From NCBI GenBank assembly GCA_004525355.1, contig SPCK01000030.1, positions 1 to 11,628 of the forward strand: a stretch of 11,628 nucleotides of DNA, in the 5' to 3' direction. Shown in pieces: positions 1-6,195 of the stretch. Below the pieces are notes generated by a model. The model saw only the letters and a program-made list of their open reading frames with translations, ran no database searches and was not told the DNA's origin. How positions within the stretch are numbered: the stretch's first letter is position 1; each line of letters begins with the position of its first letter. Source of the stretch: Spirochaetales bacterium (lineage in GTDB: Bacteria; Spirochaetota; Spirochaetia; Treponematales; UBA12059). Position numbers and translations under genes: made by a program.

Positions 1-3
1 GGC

Positions 4-557
4 TTACAGCCGGGAGGATAATTCGATCTTCGCTTTCTCGCACAGATCGGCAAGCATTGGGACGAGGTCCAAGTCCATGCCGCCGATCAAGCACAGGCGA
101 GCGCGGCAGCCGTAGGTTCGTTCATGACCCGCAGCGCCTCAAGGTCGGCCATGTGCGCTGCTTCCCTGACCGGGCGGAGCTGGGGGGCGGAAAACCTGAC
201 CGCAATCGTTATCACTGCCTCGTTCACGTCGAAACCCAGATACCGTTCGGTATCGGCCTTGACCTTGGAGAGAATCGCGGCCGTAAGATCCTCGGGATCG
301 CACTCCATGCCGTTCAGAATTACCTGCCCGGTTTTCCAAGGAAGCGCTATGCGCCAAAAAGTGCTGCTCAGGGATTCGCCCGAGCGTGGTTCCTCGCCGA
401 GGATCCGACAAGCAATGCACCGTTTTCCGCGGCGGCAAAGGCGGATGGCGTTGAGCGCTTACCCCATGCATTCGGGATGATGACAGGCTGATCGCCATCC
501 ATCCATGAACAAAGTGTATTGGGTCGTTCCGAAATCGAGTCCCGCGACGCAGTTAAC
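4..557 (-). pseudogene. Decayed Hsp70 (HscC/DnaK-like) chaperone, N-terminal ATPase domain only
   Basis: Four pieces in different frames line up end to end with an Hsp70 nucleotide-binding domain. Piece 1 (557 to about 503) holds GLDFGTTQYT, the phosphate-1 loop. Piece 2 (502-371) holds DGDQPVIIPNAWGKRSTPS and LVGSSAR. Piece 3 (368-87) holds DPEDLTAAILSKVKADTERY, NEAVIT and NEPTAAALA. Piece 4 (87-4) holds CEKAKIELSSRL followed by TAA. The short link between the phosphate-1 region and DPEDL resembles compact HscC-type Hsp70s more than DnaK. An ATGG repeat breaks the frame near 495-506, a second shift lies near 370, and TGA at 89-87 ends piece 3. About 65-70 residues carrying the second phosphate loop (DLGGGTFD) are missing between pieces 3 and 4. 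No ATG, GTG or TTG start sits before piece 1, and there is no substrate-binding domain. It begins one base after the preceding stop codon, so it was probably once the next gene of the operon. Assembly error could explain one shift but hardly all the lesions. Confidence 0.85.
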
Positions 558-558
558 G

Positions 559-1269
559 CTACGCGCCCTCGGGCCTGCGATTCCGGCCCTCCTCCATGGC
601 GATAACGATCTCCACCTCAGACGCATTCGCGCCAAGGTTAGTGGCGATCATGTCAACGGACATGCCCTTCCGAAACAGGTACATCACCCTGTCGGGAAAG
701 GGTTCTTCGACCGGTATGGGCTTGGAGGAAAACCGAATGAACGGAACCGGTGGCGAGTCCCTGTCCACATCTTCTTCCCCAGGAGTGTGCCGGGCCGAGG
801 TAGCCGGGGGAGGCGTCGCTGAATAGGCATAATCGGACGTGCCCCTCCGGCGCTGGTCGCCTGGTTCGGAAATGGCAGCCTGCTCTCCCAAACCGTCTGA
901 AATACCGCCCGCTTGTGAAGGAGTTTCCTGGGCAAGGGGTCGGACGGCGCCAGGCTGGTGTGTAGCCTTGCCGTGCCTGTCATACGAGACGGGAGGAGCT
1001 GAACCTTTGGGCTTGTCCCGAGCCAGGAGCGCGATCCGTCGATCCGCATCGGCGACCATATCCTTGAGCTCGGATAATTTTGCCTCGAGTATCGTTACAT
1101 TGCGATCCGTGGTGCCGTCCAGCTCGACGAGTAGGGACGCCACATCCTTTCGGGCGCGGTCGACGGTTTCATCGGAGTCAAGAAAACGCCTGAGCCGTAC
1201 TCGTACCCAGATGACCACGAGTACGCACAAGAGCGCCTGCATGACAAGGGATAAAACAAACGTATTCAT
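559..1269 (-). CDS. Membrane-anchored coiled-coil protein with C-terminal HTH-like segment, unknown function
   Basis: The 236-residue product has one N-terminal hydrophobic segment (about residues 4-22) followed by basic residues (RVRLRR), which suggests a single-pass protein with its bulk in the cytoplasm. Residues 30-85 are charged, heptad-like and probably coiled coil. Residues 86-180 form a proline- and charge-rich, low-complexity linker. The C-terminus (about 188-228) contains FPDRVMYLFRKGMSVDMIA followed by NLGANASEVEIVIAM. This resembles the short helix-turn-helix-like tail of DUF6115/DUF2802-type proteins found near flagellar genes in several phyla; I recognise the pattern but not a named gene. 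The ATG lies 2 nt after the upstream stop, with only a weak GGGG ribosome-binding match, so translational coupling is likely. A role in flagellar assembly is inferred only from operon position. Confidence 0.85.
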   Translation of the reverse strand: MNTFVLSLVMQALLCVLVVIWVRVRLRRFLDSDETVDRARKDVASLLVELDGTTDRNVTILEAKLSELKDMVADADRRIALLARDKPKGSAPPVSYDRHGKATHQPGAVRPLAQETPSQAGGISDGLGEQAAISEPGDQRRRGTSDYAYSATPPPATSARHTPGEEDVDRDSPPVPFIRFSSKPIPVEEPFPDRVMYLFRKGMSVDMIATNLGANASEVEIVIAMEEGRNRRPEGA

Positions 1270-1271
1270 GA

Positions 1272-1595
1272 CTACCCCGAAATATCGACATGGCCGCCCA
1301 GAGCGGGATCCTTGACCGTCTCCTTGGGTGAGTCTTCCTCGTCGGGTTTTTCGCCACGGCCTTCCGATCCGCGCTGCCGGGCGCCACCCTCGCTTTCATC
1401 CTTGACGGCTTCAGTCCCTTTTTGATCATCCTCAACCGCTTTGACAGAACGTGCCGACTCGTCTTCCTTCCTCTGAAGCGCGGCGCCGTGTAGCGATTGA
1501 TGGAGCGCGGCTCCTTGTTTTTCAGCCGACTGTTGACGCCCGACCTGTTCGAGCTGGGCAAACAGAGTCTGCAGGTCAATCGGTTTTATAGGCAT
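1272..1595 (-). CDS. Small hydrophilic charged protein, unknown function
   Basis: The 107-residue product has no membrane segment, signal peptide or cysteine. Its N-terminus (MPIKPIDLQTLFAQLEQVGR) is the only part that looks folded, as an amphipathic helix. The remainder is rich in Glu, Lys, Asp, Ser, Gln and Gly and is probably disordered. The start overlaps the 3' end of fapA by 20 nt. A GAAGGGG ribosome-binding sequence inside fapA precedes the ATG by about 7 nt, which supports this start and implies coupled translation. It ends 2 nt before the next gene. I recall similar small proteins beside fapA in spirochaetes, but no function is known to me. It could be an adaptor for a neighbouring flagellar protein; that is inference only. 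Confidence 0.8.
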   Translation of the reverse strand: MPIKPIDLQTLFAQLEQVGRQQSAEKQGAALHQSLHGAALQRKEDESARSVKAVEDDQKGTEAVKDESEGGARQRGSEGRGEKPDEEDSPKETVKDPALGGHVDISG

Positions 1596-3564
1596 CGGGG
1601 GGCCCCTTCTTCAAGGTTTCGTCCTCGAGTTCTTCGTACTTGGTGGTCTTGATCAACATGTTTTCGAGGTAGAAGGTCAAGCCCTTATACTCGTTCTTGA
1701 TCTCCTCTCGAATATCCTTGATGGCAATCTTGGCTCCGGGGAAAATCTTTCCGGACACACTCACCTTTCCCCGGACTTTCAGGTTGTTCAGGTAGGTCTG
1801 GAGCCCGTCATATTCAGATTTCAACGACTGCGTTTCAGCTAAGGCTTCATCTCGCTTGTGTATCAGCTCGTCCAAGATAGCTTCCTTGTCTTCCGGTAGG
1901 ACCTTTCGCTGTTTCCTCATCTCCTCAAGAGTCGTAATATTCTTGTCCAGCTCATCTAATTGCTTTCCAAGCAAGCGCATTTTGTTGTCAAGCTCGTCCA
2001 TCCTGGATTTGCTCTTCGGGTCGTTGCCTACCTCCAGAATCGTCTCGGCGCCTCCCGAAGATGAACCGATGGTCTTGGCGTTGATTTCTTCGCAAGCGCG
2101 ATACCGCCCGCCGATGATTGCCGCGTGCTTGCCACCCGAGCAGACGATTCGCCTGTCGGCGGTGATCTCGGAATTGACCATGCTCTGCGTGGCGATGACG
2201 CTATCGCCCGCAAAGATTATGGCGTTCTCTATGAACTTGGCCCAGACATTCTTGCCGGCGGTAACCGTGCCGGATCCCTTTCCGGCAATGCCCTGGTGAA
2301 TGATTATATCGCCTTCGGCGCTGAGTTCGGCCTTGCCTACGTTGCCGCGCACCTCAATATTGCCGGTGGCCTTGACCGAGAAGCCATCCTCGACGTTTCC
2401 GTTGATGATAATAGTACCCAGAAAGAACTGGTTCCCGGTCTTCAGGTCGATATTCCCGTTGATTGAATAAACAGTTTCAACGTTGATCTTGTCGGCAATA
2501 TAGGTTGCCTCGCCGTTTACTTGGGCTATTATCGTCAGGCCATCTTCGCCGGCTCGTACGTTCTTGCCCAGCGGCAAGGGGATGTCTTTGCCGTTGCGCG
2601 ACGGAAGCATCTTGCCCGTAACGGTGCGCCCGGGTATACCCTGTTTTGCGGGGACCTTCCTGGCCAGAACCTGGCCCTCCACCACGTTCTGTACAAGATG
2701 AAGTTCCTTGTAATCGATCTTGCCGTTCTTTTCTTCTATATGCAACTTGGAGCGATCAGTCTCGAACAGGTAGTGGATACGGGCGTCCTCGCCGTTCTGC
2801 GGCTTCTGCCCTTGGGCGACCATAACCGGTATCTTGTAGATCGGATCATCTTCCAGGTTCTGTATGGTTTCTTCGAGAACCCCGAATACAACCTTGTTAT
2901 TTCGCAGGTAGGCAAGGAGAATATCCTTTGACAAGTCGCAGCCTCCCGGTTGGGGCGGCGTGAGAATCACGTAAGATTCCATTTCCTGCGCCCCGACGTC
3001 TACGGTCAACAGGGCGTCAGCGGCAGGATTGGCGATGAAATCCCCGACATTCATCCATTCTCCCACCGCTGCCTTTACAGTGTCCCGCACGGCATCTTCA
3101 TTGAACCCATGGACGGCCCTGATATGGAGCTTGTCCATGGCCTGCCGTTCGGTCGCGCGCTTACCCCTCCCGACCGGTGGAGTGACCTTGAGCAGGGCGC
3201 CTTCGGAGGAAAGACGAACATAGGCCATGCCATCTTTGTCCTTCTGCACGGCCTGCACGTCGGATGGAATGTTTATATCAACCTCGAAATGCTCTTCTTG
3301 CTTGATTTCCACTTTTTTCTTTGAGGATGTCTCGTACGCGTTGACGCGCCAAGGTTTTTTACCAAACCCCGCGATGCCGTTGTTTCCTTTTTCAAGCACT
3401 TCATACTCAAGTCGGGATACGGAGCAATCAAGTTGAACTGCAGCGCTCCTGAGCGCTTCATCCAAGCTTGGCCCCTCGGCGATAATGGATCGCTTCTCGC
3501 CGTCCTCGTCAAGGTACCGGCGCATGAGCTCTCTTACTGCCTCCAAGCCTATGCGCTCGGCCAT
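1576..3564 (-). CDS. fapA: FapA, flagellar assembly protein A (DUF342) with N-terminal Jag_N-like domain
   Basis: The 662-residue product belongs to the DUF342/FapA family. Residues about 26-77 look like a Jag_N domain: an AEGPSLDEAL helix region, LEYEVLEKG, then the glycine-rich GIAGFGKKPWRV. Residues about 140-350 are the conserved FapA portion, with GIPGRTVTGK (309-318) and an alternating beta pattern. Residues about 350-500 are a repeated short-strand, glycine/asparagine-rich beta-helix (INGNI, IIINGNV, GNIEVRGNVG). Residues about 520-595 are highly charged and probably a coiled coil, followed by a final beta segment (VRGKVSVSGKIFPGAKI). FapA is linked to flagellar assembly in Vibrio, where it interacts with the PTS component EIIA-Glc; its biochemical activity is unclear and its role in spirochaetes is inferred. 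The start lies 1 nt after the sigma-factor stop, with a GGAAAGG sequence about 11 nt upstream. Confidence 0.93.
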   Translation of the reverse strand: MAERIGLEAVRELMRRYLDEDGEKRSIIAEGPSLDEALRSAAVQLDCSVSRLEYEVLEKGNNGIAGFGKKPWRVNAYETSSKKKVEIKQEEHFEVDINIPSDVQAVQKDKDGMAYVRLSSEGALLKVTPPVGRGKRATERQAMDKLHIRAVHGFNEDAVRDTVKAAVGEWMNVGDFIANPAADALLTVDVGAQEMESYVILTPPQPGGCDLSKDILLAYLRNNKVVFGVLEETIQNLEDDPIYKIPVMVAQGQKPQNGEDARIHYLFETDRSKLHIEEKNGKIDYKELHLVQNVVEGQVLARKVPAKQGIPGRTVTGKMLPSRNGKDIPLPLGKNVRAGEDGLTIIAQVNGEATYIADKINVETVYSINGNIDLKTGNQFFLGTIIINGNVEDGFSVKATGNIEVRGNVGKAELSAEGDIIIHQGIAGKGSGTVTAGKNVWAKFIENAIIFAGDSVIATQSMVNSEITADRRIVCSGGKHAAIIGGRYRACEEINAKTIGSSSGGAETILEVGNDPKSKSRMDELDNKMRLLGKQLDELDKNITTLEEMRKQRKVLPEDKEAILDELIHKRDEALAETQSLKSEYDGLQTYLNNLKVRGKVSVSGKIFPGAKIAIKDIREEIKNEYKGLTFYLENMLIKTTKYEELEDETLKKGPPDAYKTD

Positions 3565-3565
3565 G

Positions 3566-4354
3566 TCAGACGATACCTTTCCGGTAGTTGGTCAACTTGG
3601 CGCGCAGGCGAAGAATGGCCTTCGTGTGTAATTGGCTGACCCGCGACTCGGTTACCTCGAGAACCTTGCCTATCTCCTTGAGCGTAAGATCCTCGTAGTA
3701 GTAGAGTACGAGAACCTTCTTTTCCTTGTCCGGCAAATCTTGGATCGATTGAACGATGACGCGCTTTATTTCTTCGCGTTCCATGATGGCGTCGGGATTC
3801 AGGCTCGTCGGACTCTCTATGCTGTCCCCGATGGTGATCTTTTCGCTCTCGTCAGCCGAATACCAGATATCGCTGAGTGACATTATGGACGTCCCCGAGA
3901 CCTTGAGCATGGTCTTGGAAAACTCATCCTCCGTGAGCCCCATGGATTCGGCTATTTCCGAGTCCGTCGCGGGTCGTCCAAGTTTCGCCTCGACCTCGAG
4001 GATCGCATCCTCGATCTCCCTGGATTTCTGCCTGACTGAACGGGGAACCCAGTCGATACTCCGCAGCTCGTCAAAAATAGCTCCGCGGATACGGGTAACT
4101 GCATAGGTTTTGAACTTGACGTTCTTCTCCGGATCGAATTTGTCGATGGCATCTATCAGGCCGAACACACCAAATCCTACAAGGTCATCGAACTCGACTG
4201 ACTGAGGCATGTTGGCGGCGACCTTGCCGGCGACGTATTTGACCAAGGGAGCGTATTGTTTAATGAATGACTCTCGGATGAGGGGATCCTTCTTCTTTTT
4301 ATACGCGACCCAGAGCTCCTCTTCTGTGTGATGCTCCAGGAGGGGGTTGTTCAT
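3566..4354 (-). CDS. fliA: Flagellar sigma28-type RNA polymerase sigma factor (FliA/WhiG family)
   Basis: The 262-residue product has the length and domain order of sigma28 factors. Region 2 (about 30-105) includes FDDLVGFGVFGLIDAIDKFD, FKTYAVTRIRGAIFDELRS and DWVPRSVRQ, the last being highly typical of FliA/WhiG/SigD. Region 3 spans about 108-155 (GRPATDSEIAESMGLTEDEF). Region 4 spans about 200-252, with LPDKEKKVLVLYYYEDLTL and the recognition helix TESRVSQLHTKAILRLR. It should direct RNA polymerase to late flagellar and chemotaxis promoters. The ATG is preceded by AAAGGG, which overlaps the end of the upstream gene 6 nt away. No anti-sigma gene flgM is visible in this window. Spirochaete annotations name this gene either fliA or whiG. 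Confidence 0.96.
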   Translation of the reverse strand: MNNPLLEHHTEEELWVAYKKKKDPLIRESFIKQYAPLVKYVAGKVAANMPQSVEFDDLVGFGVFGLIDAIDKFDPEKNVKFKTYAVTRIRGAIFDELRSIDWVPRSVRQKSREIEDAILEVEAKLGRPATDSEIAESMGLTEDEFSKTMLKVSGTSIMSLSDIWYSADESEKITIGDSIESPTSLNPDAIMEREEIKRVIVQSIQDLPDKEKKVLVLYYYEDLTLKEIGKVLEVTESRVSQLHTKAILRLRAKLTNYRKGIV

Positions 4355-4360
4355 CTATTT

Positions 4361-5182
4361 TTACCCTTTCTGGTCCCTGCGCAACAAAGTCTGCACGGCC
4401 TTGGCCATCAGCGCCGGGTCTCCCTTGTCGGACCCACCGGAAACGCCATCGTTGGAGGACATTTCCGCCGAAGGAACGTCACCGAAGTCCGCTTCATGGG
4501 ATTCCAAAACAAAAGAATCCGACAGACTGTCCAGATCGGGCAGTACGTCCAGTTCATCGAGCGCGACAGATGGTCTTGCGGCCTTTCCCATGGGTCTGCC
4601 GTATTGCCCATCCTCCGGTAGCAGAGTCTCGGAGCGAATGCCCTGCACCTCATTTTCAATGGAGCCCATATCATCCATCGTGTCTTGTTCGGACACGTTC
4701 GAAACCATGGCCGATTCCCCATCGACGGTCGCCGCTTGATCGTCATCCTCGGCGATCGCCACGACGTCCTCGGCATCCTCATCCTCGTCGCGGGGTTCCC
4801 CGGAAGGTTCGTAACCACCAGGCAGGACGATGTTCACCATGGTTCCTGTAGAGTCTTCACTCCGACGCTCTGGTGGCCTGCCGCTTTCAAGTAGTTCGGG
4901 CATGAATCGCCTGATCAGGGAAAAAGCGCTATAGGTCAGAAGGGTGAAGGCCACGCCAGACGCCGAGGCCCTGAGGAGGATCATCCCCAGGGACACATTA
5001 GAGAAGATAGCGACGATAGCGGAAAGGGCAAAGGCGCTAAGCCCAGCCCCGGCGGATACACGTACGCCAGGATCCGCCGATCCTATCCCTCCCATATCGT
5101 GAAAGAGTAAGGCATAAGCGGCTGACTCGTCAAGCTTGGCCTGCTTTTTGAAAGCAGTAACGGATATTCGCGCATAGCGCAT
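4361..5182 (-). CDS. Acidic two-helix membrane protein between flhG and fliA, unknown function
   Basis: The 273-residue product has a short basic N-terminus and two adjacent hydrophobic segments (about residues 45-66 and 68-90) that would form a membrane hairpin. Next comes a short conserved-looking strand (MVNIVLPGGYEP, 115-126) and a long, very acidic, probably disordered region (about 130-250). The C-terminal helix DPALMAKAVQTLLRRD (255-270) stands out as basic and ordered and may be a binding motif. The start is fixed on the upstream side by an in-frame TGA immediately before the ATG. No good ribosome-binding sequence precedes it, although the leader contains inverted repeats, so a downstream start is possible. 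Spirochaetes often carry a hypothetical gene at this position. A link to flagellar placement is inferred only from the flhF-flhG-fliA setting. Confidence 0.82.
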   Translation of the reverse strand: MRYARISVTAFKKQAKLDESAAYALLFHDMGGIGSADPGVRVSAGAGLSAFALSAIVAIFSNVSLGMILLRASASGVAFTLLTYSAFSLIRRFMPELLESGRPPERRSEDSTGTMVNIVLPGGYEPSGEPRDEDEDAEDVVAIAEDDDQAATVDGESAMVSNVSEQDTMDDMGSIENEVQGIRSETLLPEDGQYGRPMGKAARPSVALDELDVLPDLDSLSDSFVLESHEADFGDVPSAEMSSNDGVSGGSDKGDPALMAKAVQTLLRRDQKG

Positions 5183-5205
5183 TCAATGGCCGGTTCAAGT
5201 GGCTC

Positions 5206-5233
5206 GCCCGATTGTCCGGATCATCCGGCGGGC
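5206..5233 (-). promoter_or_regulatory. GC-rich stem-loop in the leader between flhG and the next gene
   Basis: GCCCG (5206-5210) pairs with CGGGC (5229-5233), and CCGG (5216-5219) pairs with CCGG (5225-5228). This leaves a 5-nt loop and a 5-nt bulge, giving 9 GC pairs in total. No U-run follows on the transcribed strand, so it is not a standard intrinsic terminator. It could affect mRNA processing, stability or translation of the downstream gene, which lacks a clear ribosome-binding site. Confidence 0.45.
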
Positions 5234-5241
5234 AGACTTGT

Positions 5242-5269
5242 GAGCCGTCCGGTCGGGACTGGCGGGCTC
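5242..5269 (-). promoter_or_regulatory. Stem-loop directly after the flhG stop codon
   Basis: GAGCC (5242-5246) pairs with GGCTC (5265-5269), and GTCC (5247-5250) pairs with GGAC (5256-5259). The loop has 5 nt and one side has a 5-nt bulge. In the transcript the stem opens one nucleotide after the flhG TGA. No U-tract follows, so transcript stabilisation or processing is more likely than termination. Function is inferred. Confidence 0.45.
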
Positions 5270-5270
5270 C

Positions 5271-6137
5271 TCATTCCTTGCCGAAGAGCTTGCGTATCAT
5301 GCGGCCCAAACCGCGGTCGCCGTTGAAATCGGTCTTTTCAAGACGCCCGACCAGATGCTGCACCGAAATCGAAGCCTTGCACTTCGGATCCTGGACCAAA
5401 AAGGGGCGCTGTCTGAGCACCGATGCCTGAACCACCGGGTCATCATAGATACAGCCCAGGTATTCCACCTTGAGGTTGAGGAATTGACCTGAGATATTGA
5501 TGATGCGCTCGGCAACTTTCCGGCCCTCGGTAACGTTCTTTACGCGATTGACGACCAATTTCAACCCGATATTCAGGTTTTCCACCTCGGTGGCGATGAT
5601 CTTGATTATACCGTAGGCGTCGGTGATGGCCGTTGGCTCGGGAGTAGTTACGATGACGGCATCATCGGCGGCCGCGACGAATGACAGGACATTGCTGGAT
5701 ACACCGGCGCTGGTATCGATGATGATGATGTCCGCATTGGACAGACTATACAGCTCGGTAATGAAGCTCTGGCGCTCTTCCTCGGATAGATTGGCTATCT
5801 TGGAAAAGCCAGACGCTCCAGCGAGGATCTGGATGCCGTACTCGGTATCAAGGAGTATTTCCCGCATGGACTTTTGTTTGCGGATCACGTGGTAAAGATT
5901 GTATTTGGGTATCATGTTGAGCATGATGTTCACGTTGGCCAAGCCGAGGTCCGCGTCCATGACCACGACGCGCTTGCCCAAACGCGCATAGGCGATGGCC
6001 ATGTTGACAGCCAAGTTGGTCTTGCCGACACCGCCCTTGCCGCTTGCCACGGTTATCACCCGGGTCTTCTTGACCACTTGCTGCCCTTGTGGTTTGGTTT
6101 TCATCAACTCGCGAAGTTTCTGGGCTTGATCTTCCAT
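5271..6137 (-). CDS. flhG: FlhG (FleN/YlxH), MinD-like ATPase controlling flagellar number
   Basis: The 288-residue product is a ParA/MinD-family ATPase. It has the deviant Walker A motif KGGVGKT (34-40), the A' region DADLGLANVN (61-70) and the Walker B region IIIIDTSAGVSS (137-148). The C-terminal GLGRMIRKLFGKE resembles a MinD-type amphipathic membrane-targeting helix. FlhG limits flagellar number and acts with FlhF; in other bacteria its N-terminal DQAxxLR motif activates the FlhF GTPase. That motif is present here (DQAQKLR, residues 3-9). An ATG at 6152 would add five residues, but it has no ribosome-binding site, whereas GGAGAGA lies 6 nt before the ATG at 6137, so I chose 6137. It follows flhF after a 58-nt spacer with a strong hairpin and is followed by an 88-nt structured spacer. 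Confidence 0.96.
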   Translation of the reverse strand: MEDQAQKLRELMKTKPQGQQVVKKTRVITVASGKGGVGKTNLAVNMAIAYARLGKRVVVMDADLGLANVNIMLNMIPKYNLYHVIRKQKSMREILLDTEYGIQILAGASGFSKIANLSEEERQSFITELYSLSNADIIIIDTSAGVSSNVLSFVAAADDAVIVTTPEPTAITDAYGIIKIIATEVENLNIGLKLVVNRVKNVTEGRKVAERIINISGQFLNLKVEYLGCIYDDPVVQASVLRQRPFLVQDPKCKASISVQHLVGRLEKTDFNGDRGLGRMIRKLFGKE

Positions 6138-6143
6138 ATCGGT

Positions 6144-6150
6144 TCTCTCC
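6144..6150 (-). promoter_or_regulatory. Ribosome-binding site that fixes the flhG start
   Basis: On the minus strand GGAGAGA occupies these positions and ends 6 nt before the ATG at 6137. The alternative ATG at 6152 lies just upstream of this sequence and has only a GC-rich hairpin before it, which favours the shorter product. Confidence 0.7.
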
Positions 6151-6155
6151 ATGCG

Positions 6156-6185
6156 GGGTACCCAGGCAATTGGATGCCGGGTCCC
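6156..6185 (-). promoter_or_regulatory. Strong hairpin in the flhF-flhG spacer, just upstream of the flhG ribosome-binding site
   Basis: GGG (6156-6158), ACCC (6160-6163) and GGC (6165-6167) pair with GCC (6176-6178), GGGT (6179-6182) and CCC (6183-6185). This gives ten pairs with two single-base bulges and an 8-nt loop. The stem ends 5 nt before the ribosome-binding site of flhG. No U-run follows it. A role in mRNA processing, or in setting flhG translation relative to flhF, is inferred. Confidence 0.5.
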
Positions 6186-6195
6186 ATCGTTTTCG

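Noticed and set aside
57..491. 144-residue plus-strand open frame at the window start
   Set aside because: The minus strand here clearly encodes Hsp70 motifs in pieces; the plus-strand frame has no recognisable content.
139..498. 119-residue minus-strand open frame over the pseudogene
   Set aside because: It is an out-of-frame reading through Hsp70 segments 2 and 3; the Hsp70-like residues are in other frames.
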